64,000 nucleotides of DNA from an uncultured Chitinophagaceae bacterium (GTDB taxonomy: Bacteria; Bacteroidota; Bacteroidia; Chitinophagales; Chitinophagaceae): contig CALJNC010000031.1 of the NCBI GenBank assembly GCA_937981995.1, positions 1-64,000 of the forward strand. Reading direction: 5' to 3'. Of this stretch, positions 15,381 through 24,450 are shown one piece after another (position 1 is the first letter of the stretch; the number at the start of each line of letters is the position of its first letter). Both the position numbers and the translations under genes were made by a program. The notes under the pieces are model-generated. The model was not told the origin of the DNA and made no database searches. It saw only the letters and a program-made list of their open reading frames with translations.

Positions 15381-17573
15381 ATGAAAAATATCCTTTTAGT
15401 TTTCTTAGGGCTAAGCCCAATATTTTGCTTTGCTCAATCAGATAGTTCAAAAAAAGAGCTGAAGCAAGTAAAAATAAACTCCACGATTGGCGGCAAATCT
15501 GAGGTATTTCAATTAACGGGTTCTGGTCATTATTTGGATAGAGAAGAGTTGCAAAAATTACAGCAGCCTGATGTTAATCGGATGCTGAAACAAGTACCTG
15601 GAGTAAATATTCAAGAAGAAGATGGTTTTGGCTTACGCCCTAATATTGGATTGCGTGGGGTAGGCAGTGAACGTAGTAGTAAAATTACAATCATGGAAGA
15701 TGGTGTATTAATGTCGCCTGCGCCTTATGCAGCACCTAGTGCATATTTTTTTCCATTAGCGGCTCGTATGCAAGCCATTGAGGTTTTAAAAGGAAGTAGT
15801 CAAATTCGTTTTGGTCCGAATACGAATGGGGGCGTAATAAATTTAATGAGTACCGCGATACCCAATAAGTTTGAAGGAATGCTTAAAACAACTATTGGCA
15901 ATTTGGGTAATAGAAGTATGCACGCTTACGCCGGCGGGAAAGTAAATCGTGTTGGGTATTTAGTGGAAACGTTCCAAGCCAAATCAAATGGGTTTAAGGA
16001 GTTGTCCAATGGTGAGAATACTGGTTTTGGAATTCAAGATTACCTTATGAAGCTTAGTTATGAAAGTAAAAAAACGAGTAAACATTTTCAGAAAATAGAA
16101 TTAAAAGTTGCTGAGAATACTCAATTGGCTAATGAAACTTATTTAGGAATTACGCAGGATGATTTTAATGAAAACCCATATCAGCGTTATGCAGCATCAC
16201 AGTTGGATCAAATAAACTTAAAACAGCGTCAATATTCATTAAATCATTCTATTAATATTGATAAATATCTTCAACTGCAAACAACTGTTTATAGGTCAGA
16301 TTTTGAGCGTAACTGGTACAAGCTTGATAAGGTATACGATACTGCTGGAGCGTCTCAATCTATCAGTTCAATTTTTAATAATAATCTTTTGCCTTATGTT
16401 GATATTCTTAAAGGAGATGCAATGGGGAGCTTAGATATTAAAGCAAATAACCGTACGTATTATGCTCAAGGGATTCAAACGATGCTTAGTGGTAATTATA
16501 AAACAGGAAAATACTCGCACAGTTTTGTAATAGGCGCTCGTTACCATCAAGACGCTATGGATCGTTTTCAGTGGAAAGATAGATATGCTATAAATAATGG
16601 AGCACTGAGTTTGCAATCGGCAGGAGAGGCAGGTACGGAGAGTAATCGTATTCAAAAAGCAACTGCTTTTTCGACTTATGCTCAATATCAATTGGAATAT
16701 GGGAAATGGAAATTTATACCTGGCATACGTTATGAAAACATTCAGTTTGATAACACGGATTACGGCAAAGCTGATGTAGAGCGTACGGGTGCAGATTTAA
16801 TAGAAACTGATAATTCGGATCAAGTTCTATTGCCTGGTTTAGGCGTGTCGTATTCAATAAATAAGCAATGGATATTAATAGGTGGTGCTCACAAAGGTTT
16901 TTCACCTGCAGGTTTTACACCTGAAGCACAAGCAGAAAGTAGCCTAAACTATGAGACAGGGTTTAGATATAAAAAGAAATCAGCGCGGGTAAGTGTAATC
17001 GCTTTTTATTCAGATTATCAAAACTTATTGGGTGCCGATAATTTGAGTGCAGGTGGTACTGGTAGCGGTGAGCAATATAATGGAGGTGCAGCTAAGGCTT
17101 ATGGTGCTGAGTTTATGTTTTCTTATAGTCCAGTTCAAAATGTGACGGATAAGTTTGCGCTGCCAATTGGTATTAATTATACTTATACCAAAGCGCAGTT
17201 TCTTTCAAGTTTTGATAGTGAGTTTGATGGTTGGGGCGAGGTTACAGCAACTGATGATTTGCCTTACATTCCTAATCATCAGTTGGGGCTTACTGTCTCT
17301 TATATGACAGAGAAGTTTTCAATAAACTATAATTTTAAATGGCAAAGCCAAATGCTTGCGGTGGCGGGTGTAATAGGCGATGTATCATCAGTTGCAATGC
17401 CTAGTTTTTCAACTTCTGATGTTTCTGCCTCTTTTGAAATTCATAAAAGAGTACAACTATTTGGAAACGTACTGAACCTTTTTAATCAAAAGAATATTGT
17501 AGCTATGCGACCGGCTGGTTTGCGACCTAACTTAAAGCGGAACTTTAATTTGGGTGTGAAATTTTCATTCTAA
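15381..17573 (+). CDS. FecA-like TonB-dependent receptor (probable ferric citrate/siderophore)
   Basis: Outer-membrane receptor, 730 aa. Signal peptide (MKNILLVFLGLSPIFCFAQ), then a plug with the strongly FecA-like run GLRPNIGLRGVGSERSSKIT, MEDGVLMSPAPYAAPSAYFFP and IEVLKGSSQIRFGPNTNGGVINL (residues ~85-155), followed by a 22-strand barrel ending in NLGVKFSF with a C-terminal aromatic. There is no FecR-type signalling extension, so control is more likely through the AraC-type regulator encoded just upstream. The substrate (ferric dicitrate versus another ferric chelate) is inferred from family resemblance only. Confidence 0.88.
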   Translation: MKNILLVFLGLSPIFCFAQSDSSKKELKQVKINSTIGGKSEVFQLTGSGHYLDREELQKLQQPDVNRMLKQVPGVNIQEEDGFGLRPNIGLRGVGSERSSKITIMEDGVLMSPAPYAAPSAYFFPLAARMQAIEVLKGSSQIRFGPNTNGGVINLMSTAIPNKFEGMLKTTIGNLGNRSMHAYAGGKVNRVGYLVETFQAKSNGFKELSNGENTGFGIQDYLMKLSYESKKTSKHFQKIELKVAENTQLANETYLGITQDDFNENPYQRYAASQLDQINLKQRQYSLNHSINIDKYLQLQTTVYRSDFERNWYKLDKVYDTAGASQSISSIFNNNLLPYVDILKGDAMGSLDIKANNRTYYAQGIQTMLSGNYKTGKYSHSFVIGARYHQDAMDRFQWKDRYAINNGALSLQSAGEAGTESNRIQKATAFSTYAQYQLEYGKWKFIPGIRYENIQFDNTDYGKADVERTGADLIETDNSDQVLLPGLGVSYSINKQWILIGGAHKGFSPAGFTPEAQAESSLNYETGFRYKKKSARVSVIAFYSDYQNLLGADNLSAGGTGSGEQYNGGAAKAYGAEFMFSYSPVQNVTDKFALPIGINYTYTKAQFLSSFDSEFDGWGEVTATDDLPYIPNHQLGLTVSYMTEKFSINYNFKWQSQMLAVAGVIGDVSSVAMPSFSTSDVSASFEIHKRVQLFGNVLNLFNQKNIVAMRPAGLRPNLKRNFNLGVKFSF

Positions 17574-17669
17574 AACCGAGTATTCAACAGCAATTAGTTC
17601 CTGATATTTTTTATAAGGGATAGTGATTGATAGGCAGAGTTTAATCTAGTAGTTTAAATTTCTTTATTC

Positions 17670-18767
17670 CTAATACTCTTCTCCCTTTGCAAAAAATTTA
17701 AAGCGGTTAAAACCAATTTTGTATTGCAGTACATCATAATCTAAGCGATAGTCGGCTACAGTTTGATTGGTTACGTTATACGTTCTTCCTTCGCTAAAAA
17801 GGCGCAGTGTATTTGCTTGATTAGTATAGGCTAATGATTTATACTGCATTTGTAAATTAGGTGGGTAGTAGTTTTCTAATACCTCAGCATTACCGTCATA
17901 AAATACTTTAAGAAAACCATTTACGGCTTCATAGGCAAGAAGGAAATCCTTTACTTGATACTTAGGTTCGTAGAAACCAATATTATACATTTTACCGGCA
18001 TGGAAGATTTTAAAGTTTCCTTCAAAATTTACAAAAGCCACAATGTTATCTCCCACCTGATATGATTTTGGTGGAAAACCATCAATCTTATAAGTTTCTC
18101 CTTTATAGAAAATTTTAAATTGATTATTAATATCAGTATAGGCAATTGTATTTCTTCCAACTTCAAAATTCTTTATTTTTTGCTCTTCAAGCGTAAGTAC
18201 TTGATTTTGATAAAACACCTTGAACATATCATTAAAATTGGTATAAGCACCTATGTTATCAGAAGCTTTTAAATTAGATCCGAATGAATAATCGTCACCT
18301 GTAAGTAAGTACGTTTCTAGCTCGGTAACTTCTCCTTTATAATATCCATTAAAAGAAGAGCGATTGATATCATAAAACATAACTACACTATCACCCAATG
18401 CAAATTCCCTACAAAGGCCCGAAAGCATTTTTACTTCATTACCATCTATTACAGATATCATATTCGCACTACGATATAAGATAAGGTTATCTGTCATTTC
18501 AAAATTTACGGTATATAAATTTTCATTAATCGTAGTAACGATACCATCTCTGTAAAGTTTAAAATTTCTTTGGTTATCAATAAATGCAATTGAATTTTTA
18601 CCAATTTTATAATCAACCGGTTGGAGGTGATCTAATTTATTTACAGCACCATTGTCAAAAGCATAAAATTCATTGCGCACATCTACATATGCCGAGAATG
18701 GTTGTGCTATACAATTGCTCCCTAAAAAGCCTAGGCAGGCTATAATAATTAGTGATTTGATATTCAT
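17670..18767 (-). CDS. Secreted repeat protein, probable beta-propeller
   Basis: Not recognised by name. After a signal peptide (ending near GSNCIAQ) the whole 340-residue mature chain consists of about nine units of ~35-40 residues with the pattern Y-x-V-G-x-N-x-I-A-Y/F-x-D/N-x(4)-F-K-I/V-F/Y-x(2)-G-x(2)-Y. Clear copies include FEVGRNTIAYTDINNQFKIF, YQVGDNIVAFVNFEGNFKIF and LQMQYKSLAYTNQANTLRLF. The unit size and strand pattern fit a seven- to nine-bladed beta-propeller. No lipobox or sorting domain is present, so it may be periplasmic. The neighbours (FecA-like receptor convergent; DUF58 gene upstream) do not reveal its job. Confidence 0.78.
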   Translation of the reverse strand: MNIKSLIIIACLGFLGSNCIAQPFSAYVDVRNEFYAFDNGAVNKLDHLQPVDYKIGKNSIAFIDNQRNFKLYRDGIVTTINENLYTVNFEMTDNLILYRSANMISVIDGNEVKMLSGLCREFALGDSVVMFYDINRSSFNGYYKGEVTELETYLLTGDDYSFGSNLKASDNIGAYTNFNDMFKVFYQNQVLTLEEQKIKNFEVGRNTIAYTDINNQFKIFYKGETYKIDGFPPKSYQVGDNIVAFVNFEGNFKIFHAGKMYNIGFYEPKYQVKDFLLAYEAVNGFLKVFYDGNAEVLENYYPPNLQMQYKSLAYTNQANTLRLFSEGRTYNVTNQTVADYRLDYDVLQYKIGFNRFKFFAKGEEY

Positions 18768-18806
18768 GTTTAACGTATAAATTTAGTCTTTTCTATGTTT
18801 AAGACG

Positions 18807-19712
18807 CTATAACATAGCATTTCGTTTAAGCAAATAAGGTAAAAGGATCTGTTCAAAGCCTTTATTTACGTCAGCATCAACAATGTCAATGCCAAATTGT
18901 AAACATTTTAACTCAATCTTTTTACGGTACGCATTCATTTGCTCAGCGTATTCCTTTTTTAACTGATTAGAATTCATGCGTATTTTTTCTCCGGTTTCTA
19001 AGTCAACAAATTCGTAGGGTCTGTTTTCAAACTCAAAATCAACCTCCAATTTTTTATCCTGCACTTGAAATAGAATAACCTCATGCTTATTAAATTTTAA
19101 GTGTTGCAAGGCATCAAATAATTCATCGGTTTCTGAAACTCTATCAAGCATATCGCTAAAAATAATTACTAGGCTACGTTTGTGTACACTATCAGCAATC
19201 TCGTGTAATATTTTAGTTGTGTCAGTTCCTTTTTGCCCGGCTTCTTTTTTTAGTGTTTTTTCAAGTTCAGCTATGAGCCTGGAGTAGTGCACGCTATTGG
19301 AGCGGCATCTGCTTTTGTAATAAATTTCTTCATCAAATAAATGAAGGGCCCCGGCGTCTAATTGCTTTTTAAATATCTTAAAAAGTGCTGCAGCAGCTAT
19401 ACAGGAAAATTCTAATTTATTATACTCCTTGGGTTCATCAGGAAAAAACATGGAAGAAGATGTGTCTAAAACTATTTGACAACGCAAATTGGTTTCCTCT
19501 TCATACTTTTTTATAAACAGTTTATCGGAGCGTCCGTAAACCTTCCAATCAATATGTTTAAGATTGTCGCCAATATTATATAAGCGATGCTCAGCAAACT
19601 CCACCGAAAATCCATGAAAAGGACTTTTATGTAGCCCAATTATAAAACCCTCAACGACTTGTTGTGCTAAGAAGTTTAGGTTTGAGAATTTTTCGTTCGG
19701 TTTTATGCTCAT
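18807..19712 (-). CDS. DUF58 protein with von Willebrand factor A-like domain
   Basis: Cytoplasmic ~300-aa protein of the DUF58 family, normally partnered with MoxR-type AAA ATPases and BatA-like membrane proteins. Visible: the DUF58 signature YNIGDNLKHIDWKVYGRSDKLFIKKYEEE, and a vWA MIDAS-like DTSSSM followed later by IIFSDMLDR. The frame opens further upstream (19766), but I choose the ATG at 19712, which gives the usual family N terminus MSIKPNEKFSNL. The MoxR ATPase partner is not in this window, so the gene is either separated from it or transcribed as an orphan. Confidence 0.88.
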   Translation of the reverse strand: MSIKPNEKFSNLNFLAQQVVEGFIIGLHKSPFHGFSVEFAEHRLYNIGDNLKHIDWKVYGRSDKLFIKKYEEETNLRCQIVLDTSSSMFFPDEPKEYNKLEFSCIAAAALFKIFKKQLDAGALHLFDEEIYYKSRCRSNSVHYSRLIAELEKTLKKEAGQKGTDTTKILHEIADSVHKRSLVIIFSDMLDRVSETDELFDALQHLKFNKHEVILFQVQDKKLEVDFEFENRPYEFVDLETGEKIRMNSNQLKKEYAEQMNAYRKKIELKCLQFGIDIVDADVNKGFEQILLPYLLKRNAML

Positions 19713-19743
19713 AATTGCGTTCTGTAAATTTATTTTTAATTGT

Positions 19744-19775
19744 TGGGGTAGAAAAATCAGATTCACTATATTTGA
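19744..19775 (+). promoter_or_regulatory. Complete Bacteroidota promoter (TTG-N21-TATATTTG)
   Basis: TTG at 19744-19746, 21 nt, then TATATTTG at 19768-19775, with the start codon of the small lipoprotein 13 nt further on. It is one of the two best full promoters in the window. Confidence 0.6.
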
Positions 19776-19788
19776 ACATATTTAACGG

Positions 19789-20034
19789 ATGAACAAAAAA
19801 CTCCTGATCATTGCCTTTATTAGTGTTTTTGCCTTTGGCTCTTGTACGCAAGAATATATTTGCCAGTGCGAGGTAGTTTATGAAGGAAACCAACCTGGCC
19901 TTCCTGACCCAATTAAAAAAGAACATTTTATTAAAGATACGCATGATAATGCGTCAAAGCTTTGTGAGGACAACAGCACTACCCATACTAGTGATGGTGG
20001 TATAAAAATGACAGAGACCTGTCAATTGTTCTAG
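19789..20034 (+). CDS. Small lipoprotein, cysteine-containing
   Basis: 81-aa predicted lipoprotein: signal peptide MNKKLLIIAFISVFAFGSC with the Cys at residue 19 as the lipidation site. The mature ~62 residues contain four more cysteines (YICQCEV, KLCEDN, TETCQLF), suggesting two disulfides, and show the short strand pattern seen in small envelope lipoproteins of Bacteroidota. It has a well-formed promoter of its own. Function unknown. It lies between a divergent DUF58 gene and the transketolase fragment gene. Confidence 0.75.
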   Translation: MNKKLLIIAFISVFAFGSCTQEYICQCEVVYEGNQPGLPDPIKKEHFIKDTHDNASKLCEDNSTTHTSDGGIKMTETCQLF

Positions 20035-20120
20035 ACCTTTTTACTATTTGATTTCTTGTTGAAAACTATGCCATACTTTATCAAGTAAAGTAGGCTTGTT
20101 TAGAGTTACTTTGTTTTACC

Positions 20121-21077
20121 ATGTTGGAAGATTACAAAGTCATAAATGAAAAAGATACCCGCTCAGGTTTTGGAGAAGGGATATACGAATTAGCCAAAGA
20201 AAATAAGAACGTGATTGCCTTAACGGCAGATCTTTCGGGTTCTTTAAAATTAAATAAGCTAATGGATGAAATGCCTGAGCAATACGTGCAATGCGGTATA
20301 GCTGAGGCTAATATGATGGGAGTAGCTGCTGGTATGACCATCGGCGGTAAAATTCCATTTACTACAACCTTTGCCAATTTTGCTACATCAAGGGTGTATG
20401 ACCAAATACGCCAGAGTATTGCATACAGCGGTAAGAATGTAAAAATTTGTGCATCTCATGCGGGGCTTACTCTTGGTGAGGATGGTGCAACACACCAGGT
20501 TCTTGAAGATATAGGTATGATGAAAATGTTGCCAGGAATGCGCGTTGTTGTTCCTTGTGATTTTAATCAAACCAAATTAGCTACTAAAGCAATGGTTTCA
20601 TTTGAAGGTCCTGCTTATCTACGTTTTGGAAGACCCAAATGGCCAAACTTTACACCTGAAGATCAAACTTTTGAAATAGGTAAAGCTCAATTAATGAATG
20701 AGGGTACGGATGCTACCTTAATTGCTTGTGGGCATATGGTATGGTTATCACTTGAAGCTGCTAGAGAATTAGCTAAAGAGAATATTTCAGTAGAGGTTAT
20801 TAATATGCATACCATTAAGCCAATTGATGAAGAAGCTATTATTACATCAATAAAAAAGACAAATTGTGTAGTTACAGCTGAGGAGCATCAAATGAATGGT
20901 GGCTTAGGAGAAAGTGTAGCACAAGTAGCTCAAAGAAATCATCCTGTGGCACAAGAATTTGTGGCAGTGCAAGATTCATTTGGCGAAAGTGGAAAACCCT
21001 TAGAGTTACTTGAAAAATATGGTTTGAGTACTTCTTCTATTGTAGCAGCCGTAAAAAAGGCTATTTCTCGTAAATAG
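20121..21077 (+). CDS. Transketolase, C-terminal subunit (split transketolase)
   Basis: 318-aa protein covering only the pyrimidine-binding and C-terminal domains of transketolase (pentose phosphate pathway, transfer of C2 units via ThDP). Visible: RSGFGEGIYELAKENKNVIALTADLSGS, the catalytic Glu in CGIAEANMMGVAAGM, HAGLTLGEDGATHQVLEDIGMM near 113-135, and the C-terminal domain ending AAVKKAISRK. The intact start and length show that it is a true split subunit as found in many bacteria, not a truncation. The N-terminal (diphosphate-binding) half normally lies immediately upstream; it does not here and is not elsewhere in this window. Confidence 0.93.
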   Translation: MLEDYKVINEKDTRSGFGEGIYELAKENKNVIALTADLSGSLKLNKLMDEMPEQYVQCGIAEANMMGVAAGMTIGGKIPFTTTFANFATSRVYDQIRQSIAYSGKNVKICASHAGLTLGEDGATHQVLEDIGMMKMLPGMRVVVPCDFNQTKLATKAMVSFEGPAYLRFGRPKWPNFTPEDQTFEIGKAQLMNEGTDATLIACGHMVWLSLEAARELAKENISVEVINMHTIKPIDEEAIITSIKKTNCVVTAEEHQMNGGLGESVAQVAQRNHPVAQEFVAVQDSFGESGKPLELLEKYGLSTSSIVAAVKKAISRK

Positions 21078-21085
21078 GCTTTTTT
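21053..21085 (+). terminator. Rho-independent terminator overlapping the transketolase stop
   Basis: AAAAAAGGCTATTT (21053-21066) pairs with AAATAGGCTTTTTT (21072-21085) with a single G-G mismatch and a 5-nt loop, ending in a T-run. The stop codon lies in the 3' arm. Confidence 0.65.
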
Positions 21086-21147
21086 AACACAAAAGTTAAA
21101 TCACGTTTTTTTTACATTCTAAGTACTTAATTTACAGCATTGTAGAC

Positions 21148-21155
21148 TATTTTTG
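21148..21155 (+). promoter_or_regulatory. TAnnTTTG promoter -7 element
   Basis: TATTTTTG ends 23 nt before the ATG at 21179 of the L,D-transpeptidase gene. Confidence 0.42.
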
Positions 21156-21178
21156 GCGTTCGTATCAATGTTGACTAC

Positions 21179-22285
21179 TTGATGCGAGCTTTTATATTGT
21201 ATCTAATGAGAAGAGTACTTATCTTATTGTCTATTTTTTTAATGTTGGGGGGCGTGGCTTCCGCAACCAATCCTGATGTAGGTCATAAAAGAGCAAATAC
21301 TAGAGTAAATCAATATATTGATGGTGTATATAAACAGTTGAGGTACAAGCGTGGTATGAAACGCATGAAACTTGAGACGTTTAGAAGAGCTTATTTTGGT
21401 TATCTAAATTTAGTAGAACACGGTAAAGTACCTAATCAACGTTATTTGACGGTTTGTGATTTTTCTTTATCAAGCAATACAAATAGATTGTGGTTAATTG
21501 ATACTCGTACGAAGCAAGTTGTGATAAACACTTTAGTGGCACATGGTTCACGCACGGGTGAGGAGTATGCACGTTATTTTTCTAATATTCCTGAATCGCA
21601 TCAAAGTAGTCTTGGTTTTTATGTAACAAGAAATTCTTATTCTGGTAAAAACGGTTACTCCATGCGAATGGATGGCGTAGACGGCCGATTTAATAATAAG
21701 GCATTGAGTAGGGATGTAGTGATGCATGGAGCTGATTATGTGAGTAATGCGTATGCAAGAGCTAATAAAAGAATAGGCCGCAGTTGGGGTTGTCCTTCTG
21801 TAGCTCGTAATATGGCAGCACCTATTATTGATCGTATTAAAAATGGTTCTGTATTATTTATTTACCACCCCTCCAAAAATTACATACGTACCTCTTATTG
21901 GTTAAATAATAGGGTGGGGCGTTTGCCAAGAAATGCTTCAAAAGTAATTGCTCAAAACTCGCCTAAAGTGGCTCCTGTAAAAAGAGCAAAAACCGCAACC
22001 GAAACAAAGAGCGTAAAGCCTTTAGAGGTTGAAGTAAAACCAGAACCTAAAGTGGAGGAGGTAAAGCCACTAGCTACTATAGTCGAATACAAGGACCCGG
22101 AGGTTCTTCAAAAAGCTAAAAGCCAAGAAAACGTAACTGTAAAGACGATTGTTATACCAGCTGGTAAAATTACACCTGCCATGAGAGCAAAGACGGTAAA
22201 GAAAACTAAAACCGTGCGTAAGGTGAGTAAAATCACAATTATGAACGGTAAAGGTGATAAAGACAAGAAAGCAGTAACTAAATAA
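21179..22285 (+). CDS. Murein L,D-transpeptidase catalytic-domain protein
   Basis: Periplasmic enzyme predicted to act on peptidoglycan stem peptides (YkuD-like fold, the YafK/ErfK-related family named murein L,D-transpeptidase catalytic domain). After a signal peptide (residues ~1-30) the catalytic domain carries VMHGADYVS with His at ~183 and the nucleophile motif SWGCPSV with Cys at ~205. The last ~120 residues form a Pro/Lys/Val/Glu-rich low-complexity tail (PKVAPVKRAKT; EVKPEPKVEEVKP), likely a flexible linker contacting the cell wall. Two Met codons open the frame (21179, and a later MRR); the first gives the fuller signal peptide. Confidence 0.85.
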   Translation: MMRAFILYLMRRVLILLSIFLMLGGVASATNPDVGHKRANTRVNQYIDGVYKQLRYKRGMKRMKLETFRRAYFGYLNLVEHGKVPNQRYLTVCDFSLSSNTNRLWLIDTRTKQVVINTLVAHGSRTGEEYARYFSNIPESHQSSLGFYVTRNSYSGKNGYSMRMDGVDGRFNNKALSRDVVMHGADYVSNAYARANKRIGRSWGCPSVARNMAAPIIDRIKNGSVLFIYHPSKNYIRTSYWLNNRVGRLPRNASKVIAQNSPKVAPVKRAKTATETKSVKPLEVEVKPEPKVEEVKPLATIVEYKDPEVLQKAKSQENVTVKTIVIPAGKITPAMRAKTVKKTKTVRKVSKITIMNGKGDKDKKAVTK

Positions 22286-22322
22286 GTTTTGTCCTTACTT
22301 TTAGGCTCAAATTAACTGGAGC

Positions 22323-23567
22323 TTGGAGGTCGTACTTATAATCATTTATTTTATTTTAATTTGTTGGGGGTTTAAAGCTATTCGCCTTGATAAAAAGGTA
22401 GATCTAAGTTTTCAAACCTTGGTTATTCTATTTGGTATAAAGGTTTTATGCGGTTGTCTTAATTTGTATTTTCATAATTCTGAGTACCTAACAAATGATG
22501 CGCATACGTATTTTACCTCGGCAGTTACTATGCTCAATGACTTTCCTAATCAGCCAGCATATTATTTAAAAGATTGGTTTTTTAATTGGGGAGATATTTT
22601 CTCACACCTCAATTTTCTTGATAGTGCAAATGCAACCTATTGGTCAGATATTGGTCGCTTGATTCATCAGCGATTTATGGTACTAAGTACTGTATTATCT
22701 TTTCGGCATGAATATGTAAATGTTGTTTTTTATAATCTATTCTTCTTTATTGGTTTATTGGGTTTATATAAAACCTTTTTGCATTTCAAACCAAAGCAAA
22801 AAAATATTTTTATCGCGTTAATTTTTATTCTTCCTTCTGTTGCTTTTTGGTGCAGTGGTATACATAAAGATGGTTTTATACTTAGTGCATTTGGTATGGT
22901 AAGCTGGTATACTATTAAAGTTTTTCAATCACGTAATTGGAAGAATGTATTACTCTTAATCTTTCTTTTGTTCTTGCTGTTAGCGTTGCGCTATTTTTAT
23001 TTTCTAATATTTTTGCCATTATTTATAGTGCATCTTGTAGTAAGGAATAAATCCAAACCTTATCTGTACTATACAGCATTGGTAGGCGTTGGAGTCATGT
23101 TTTTCTTGTTTAGTAATCAATTGTCGCCTAAGCTAGATTTTATGAAGATGGTGGTAAATAGACAACAGGAATTTTTGCGTGGGAAAGGATATTCAGATTT
23201 GAAAACTCCTGTATTGGAAAACAATGCTGTATCTTTTATTAAAAATATTCCAACAGCTTTGGAGCATATTTTTATTGAGCCGATACCAAGTTGGAGAGCT
23301 AGTAATAAGTATGGAGTTACGGCTTTTGATAGTGGGGTGGTTTTAATTTTATTACTAGTAGCTTTTATAAAAATTAAACGAAAGTATTTATCCAATAGTT
23401 TTACTTGGGTTGTACTTTTTTATAGCCTGCTCTGCCTATTGTTTATTGGGTATACCATTCCTAATTTGGGAGCATTGGTACGTTATGAAAGTCCGTTTAT
23501 TTGTTTGTTGTTGTTAGCGCTTTTTTCCTTTGGGAATGCTATTTTATTTGAGAAGACTAAACTCTAA
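22323..23567 (+). CDS. Polytopic membrane protein, GT-C/EpsG-like
   Basis: 414-aa inner-membrane protein with about ten hydrophobic segments (e.g. [15 protein letters not shown] at the N terminus; [33 protein letters not shown] near 214-246; [18 protein letters not shown] at the end). The layout, with an acidic first loop ([14 protein letters not shown]), resembles EpsG-like or GT-C glycosyltransferases/polymerases involved in surface polysaccharides, but no diagnostic catalytic motif is certain. It starts with TTG at 22323. It converges with a GT2 glycosyltransferase gene, their ends overlapping by 11 nt, supporting a glycan role by context only. Confidence 0.68.
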   Translation: MEVVLIIIYFILICWGFKAIRLDKKVDLSFQTLVILFGIKVLCGCLNLYFHNSEYLTNDAHTYFTSAVTMLNDFPNQPAYYLKDWFFNWGDIFSHLNFLDSANATYWSDIGRLIHQRFMVLSTVLSFRHEYVNVVFYNLFFFIGLLGLYKTFLHFKPKQKNIFIALIFILPSVAFWCSGIHKDGFILSAFGMVSWYTIKVFQSRNWKNVLLLIFLLFLLLALRYFYFLIFLPLFIVHLVVRNKSKPYLYYTALVGVGVMFFLFSNQLSPKLDFMKMVVNRQQEFLRGKGYSDLKTPVLENNAVSFIKNIPTALEHIFIEPIPSWRASNKYGVTAFDSGVVLILLLVAFIKIKRKYLSNSFTWVVLFYSLLCLLFIGYTIPNLGALVRYESPFICLLLLALFSFGNAILFEKTKL

Positions 23568-24291
23568 ATAAGCCATACTTCAAAATGCAATAGATTGCTC
23601 TGAAACCATCTTTCCAACCAATTTTTTTGCCTTCCTCATAAGTGCGTCCGTAGTAGGAGATGCCTACTTCATAAATTCTTATACCTTCTAGTCTAGAAAT
23701 TTTAGCCGTTACCTCTGGCTCAAAACCAAATCGGTTTTCTTTTAGGGTTAAGGATTGAATGTCTTTTGTTTTAAACATCTTGTAACAGGTTTCCATATCT
23801 GTAAGATTTAGATTGGTAAACATATTAGACAGTCTCGTTAAAAATCGATTACCTATACTATGCCAGAAGAATAATATTCTGTGTGGTTTACCGCCTATAA
23901 ATCTTGATCCGTAAACCATATCAGCATTATCTTCTACAATTGGACGTAGAAGTAAATTGTATTCTCTAGGGTCATACTCAAGATCAGCGTCTTGAATAAT
24001 AAGTAAATCACCCGTAGCAGATGCAATGCCTGTGTGCAAAGCAGCCCCTTTTCCTTTATTTACTTCGTGCTTTTTGTATTGGATATTTAATTCAGGATTC
24101 GCTTTTTGATATGCAAGAATCGCTTCCTCCGTTTCGTCAGTTGAAAAATCATTTACAATAATTAACTCCTTTTCAATATTATTAATAAGCTCCGCATCGC
24201 GTACTTTATCCAATATCAAATGGATGGTTCGCTCCTCATTATATGCTGGTATTACGATGCTTAATTTCAAGTGTAAAAGTTTATAAGACAA
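23557..24291 (-). CDS. Family 2 glycosyltransferase, dolichyl/polyprenyl-phosphate mannosyltransferase-like
   Basis: Cytoplasmic GT-A transferase that likely moves a sugar from an NDP-donor to polyprenyl phosphate or a lipid acceptor. Visible: N-terminal [60 protein letters not shown] (DAD metal-binding motif near residue 115), the conserved YGSRFIGG, and [10 protein letters not shown] near 162-171. It has no C-terminal membrane helices (244 aa). The frame opens with TTG (24291) and another TTG lies 7 codons inside; no ATG is available near the family N terminus, so the start is uncertain. Confidence 0.88.
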   Translation of the reverse strand: MSYKLLHLKLSIVIPAYNEERTIHLILDKVRDAELINNIEKELIIVNDFSTDETEEAILAYQKANPELNIQYKKHEVNKGKGAALHTGIASATGDLLIIQDADLEYDPREYNLLLRPIVEDNADMVYGSRFIGGKPHRILFFWHSIGNRFLTRLSNMFTNLNLTDMETCYKMFKTKDIQSLTLKENRFGFEPEVTAKISRLEGIRIYEVGISYYGRTYEEGKKIGWKDGFRAIYCILKYGLFRV

Positions 24292-24450
24292 GTGCGAATA
24301 TAATACTTCGAATCACTTTATTTTGTAGCCGTTCGGTCAAATTTGATAATAAACTTTTTACAATGATATCATCTGCACATAAAGCACCAATATTAGCAGA
24401 TCGTTGGCACAAGATTATTAATAATAAGACTACATTGAAGCCTTTAAACC

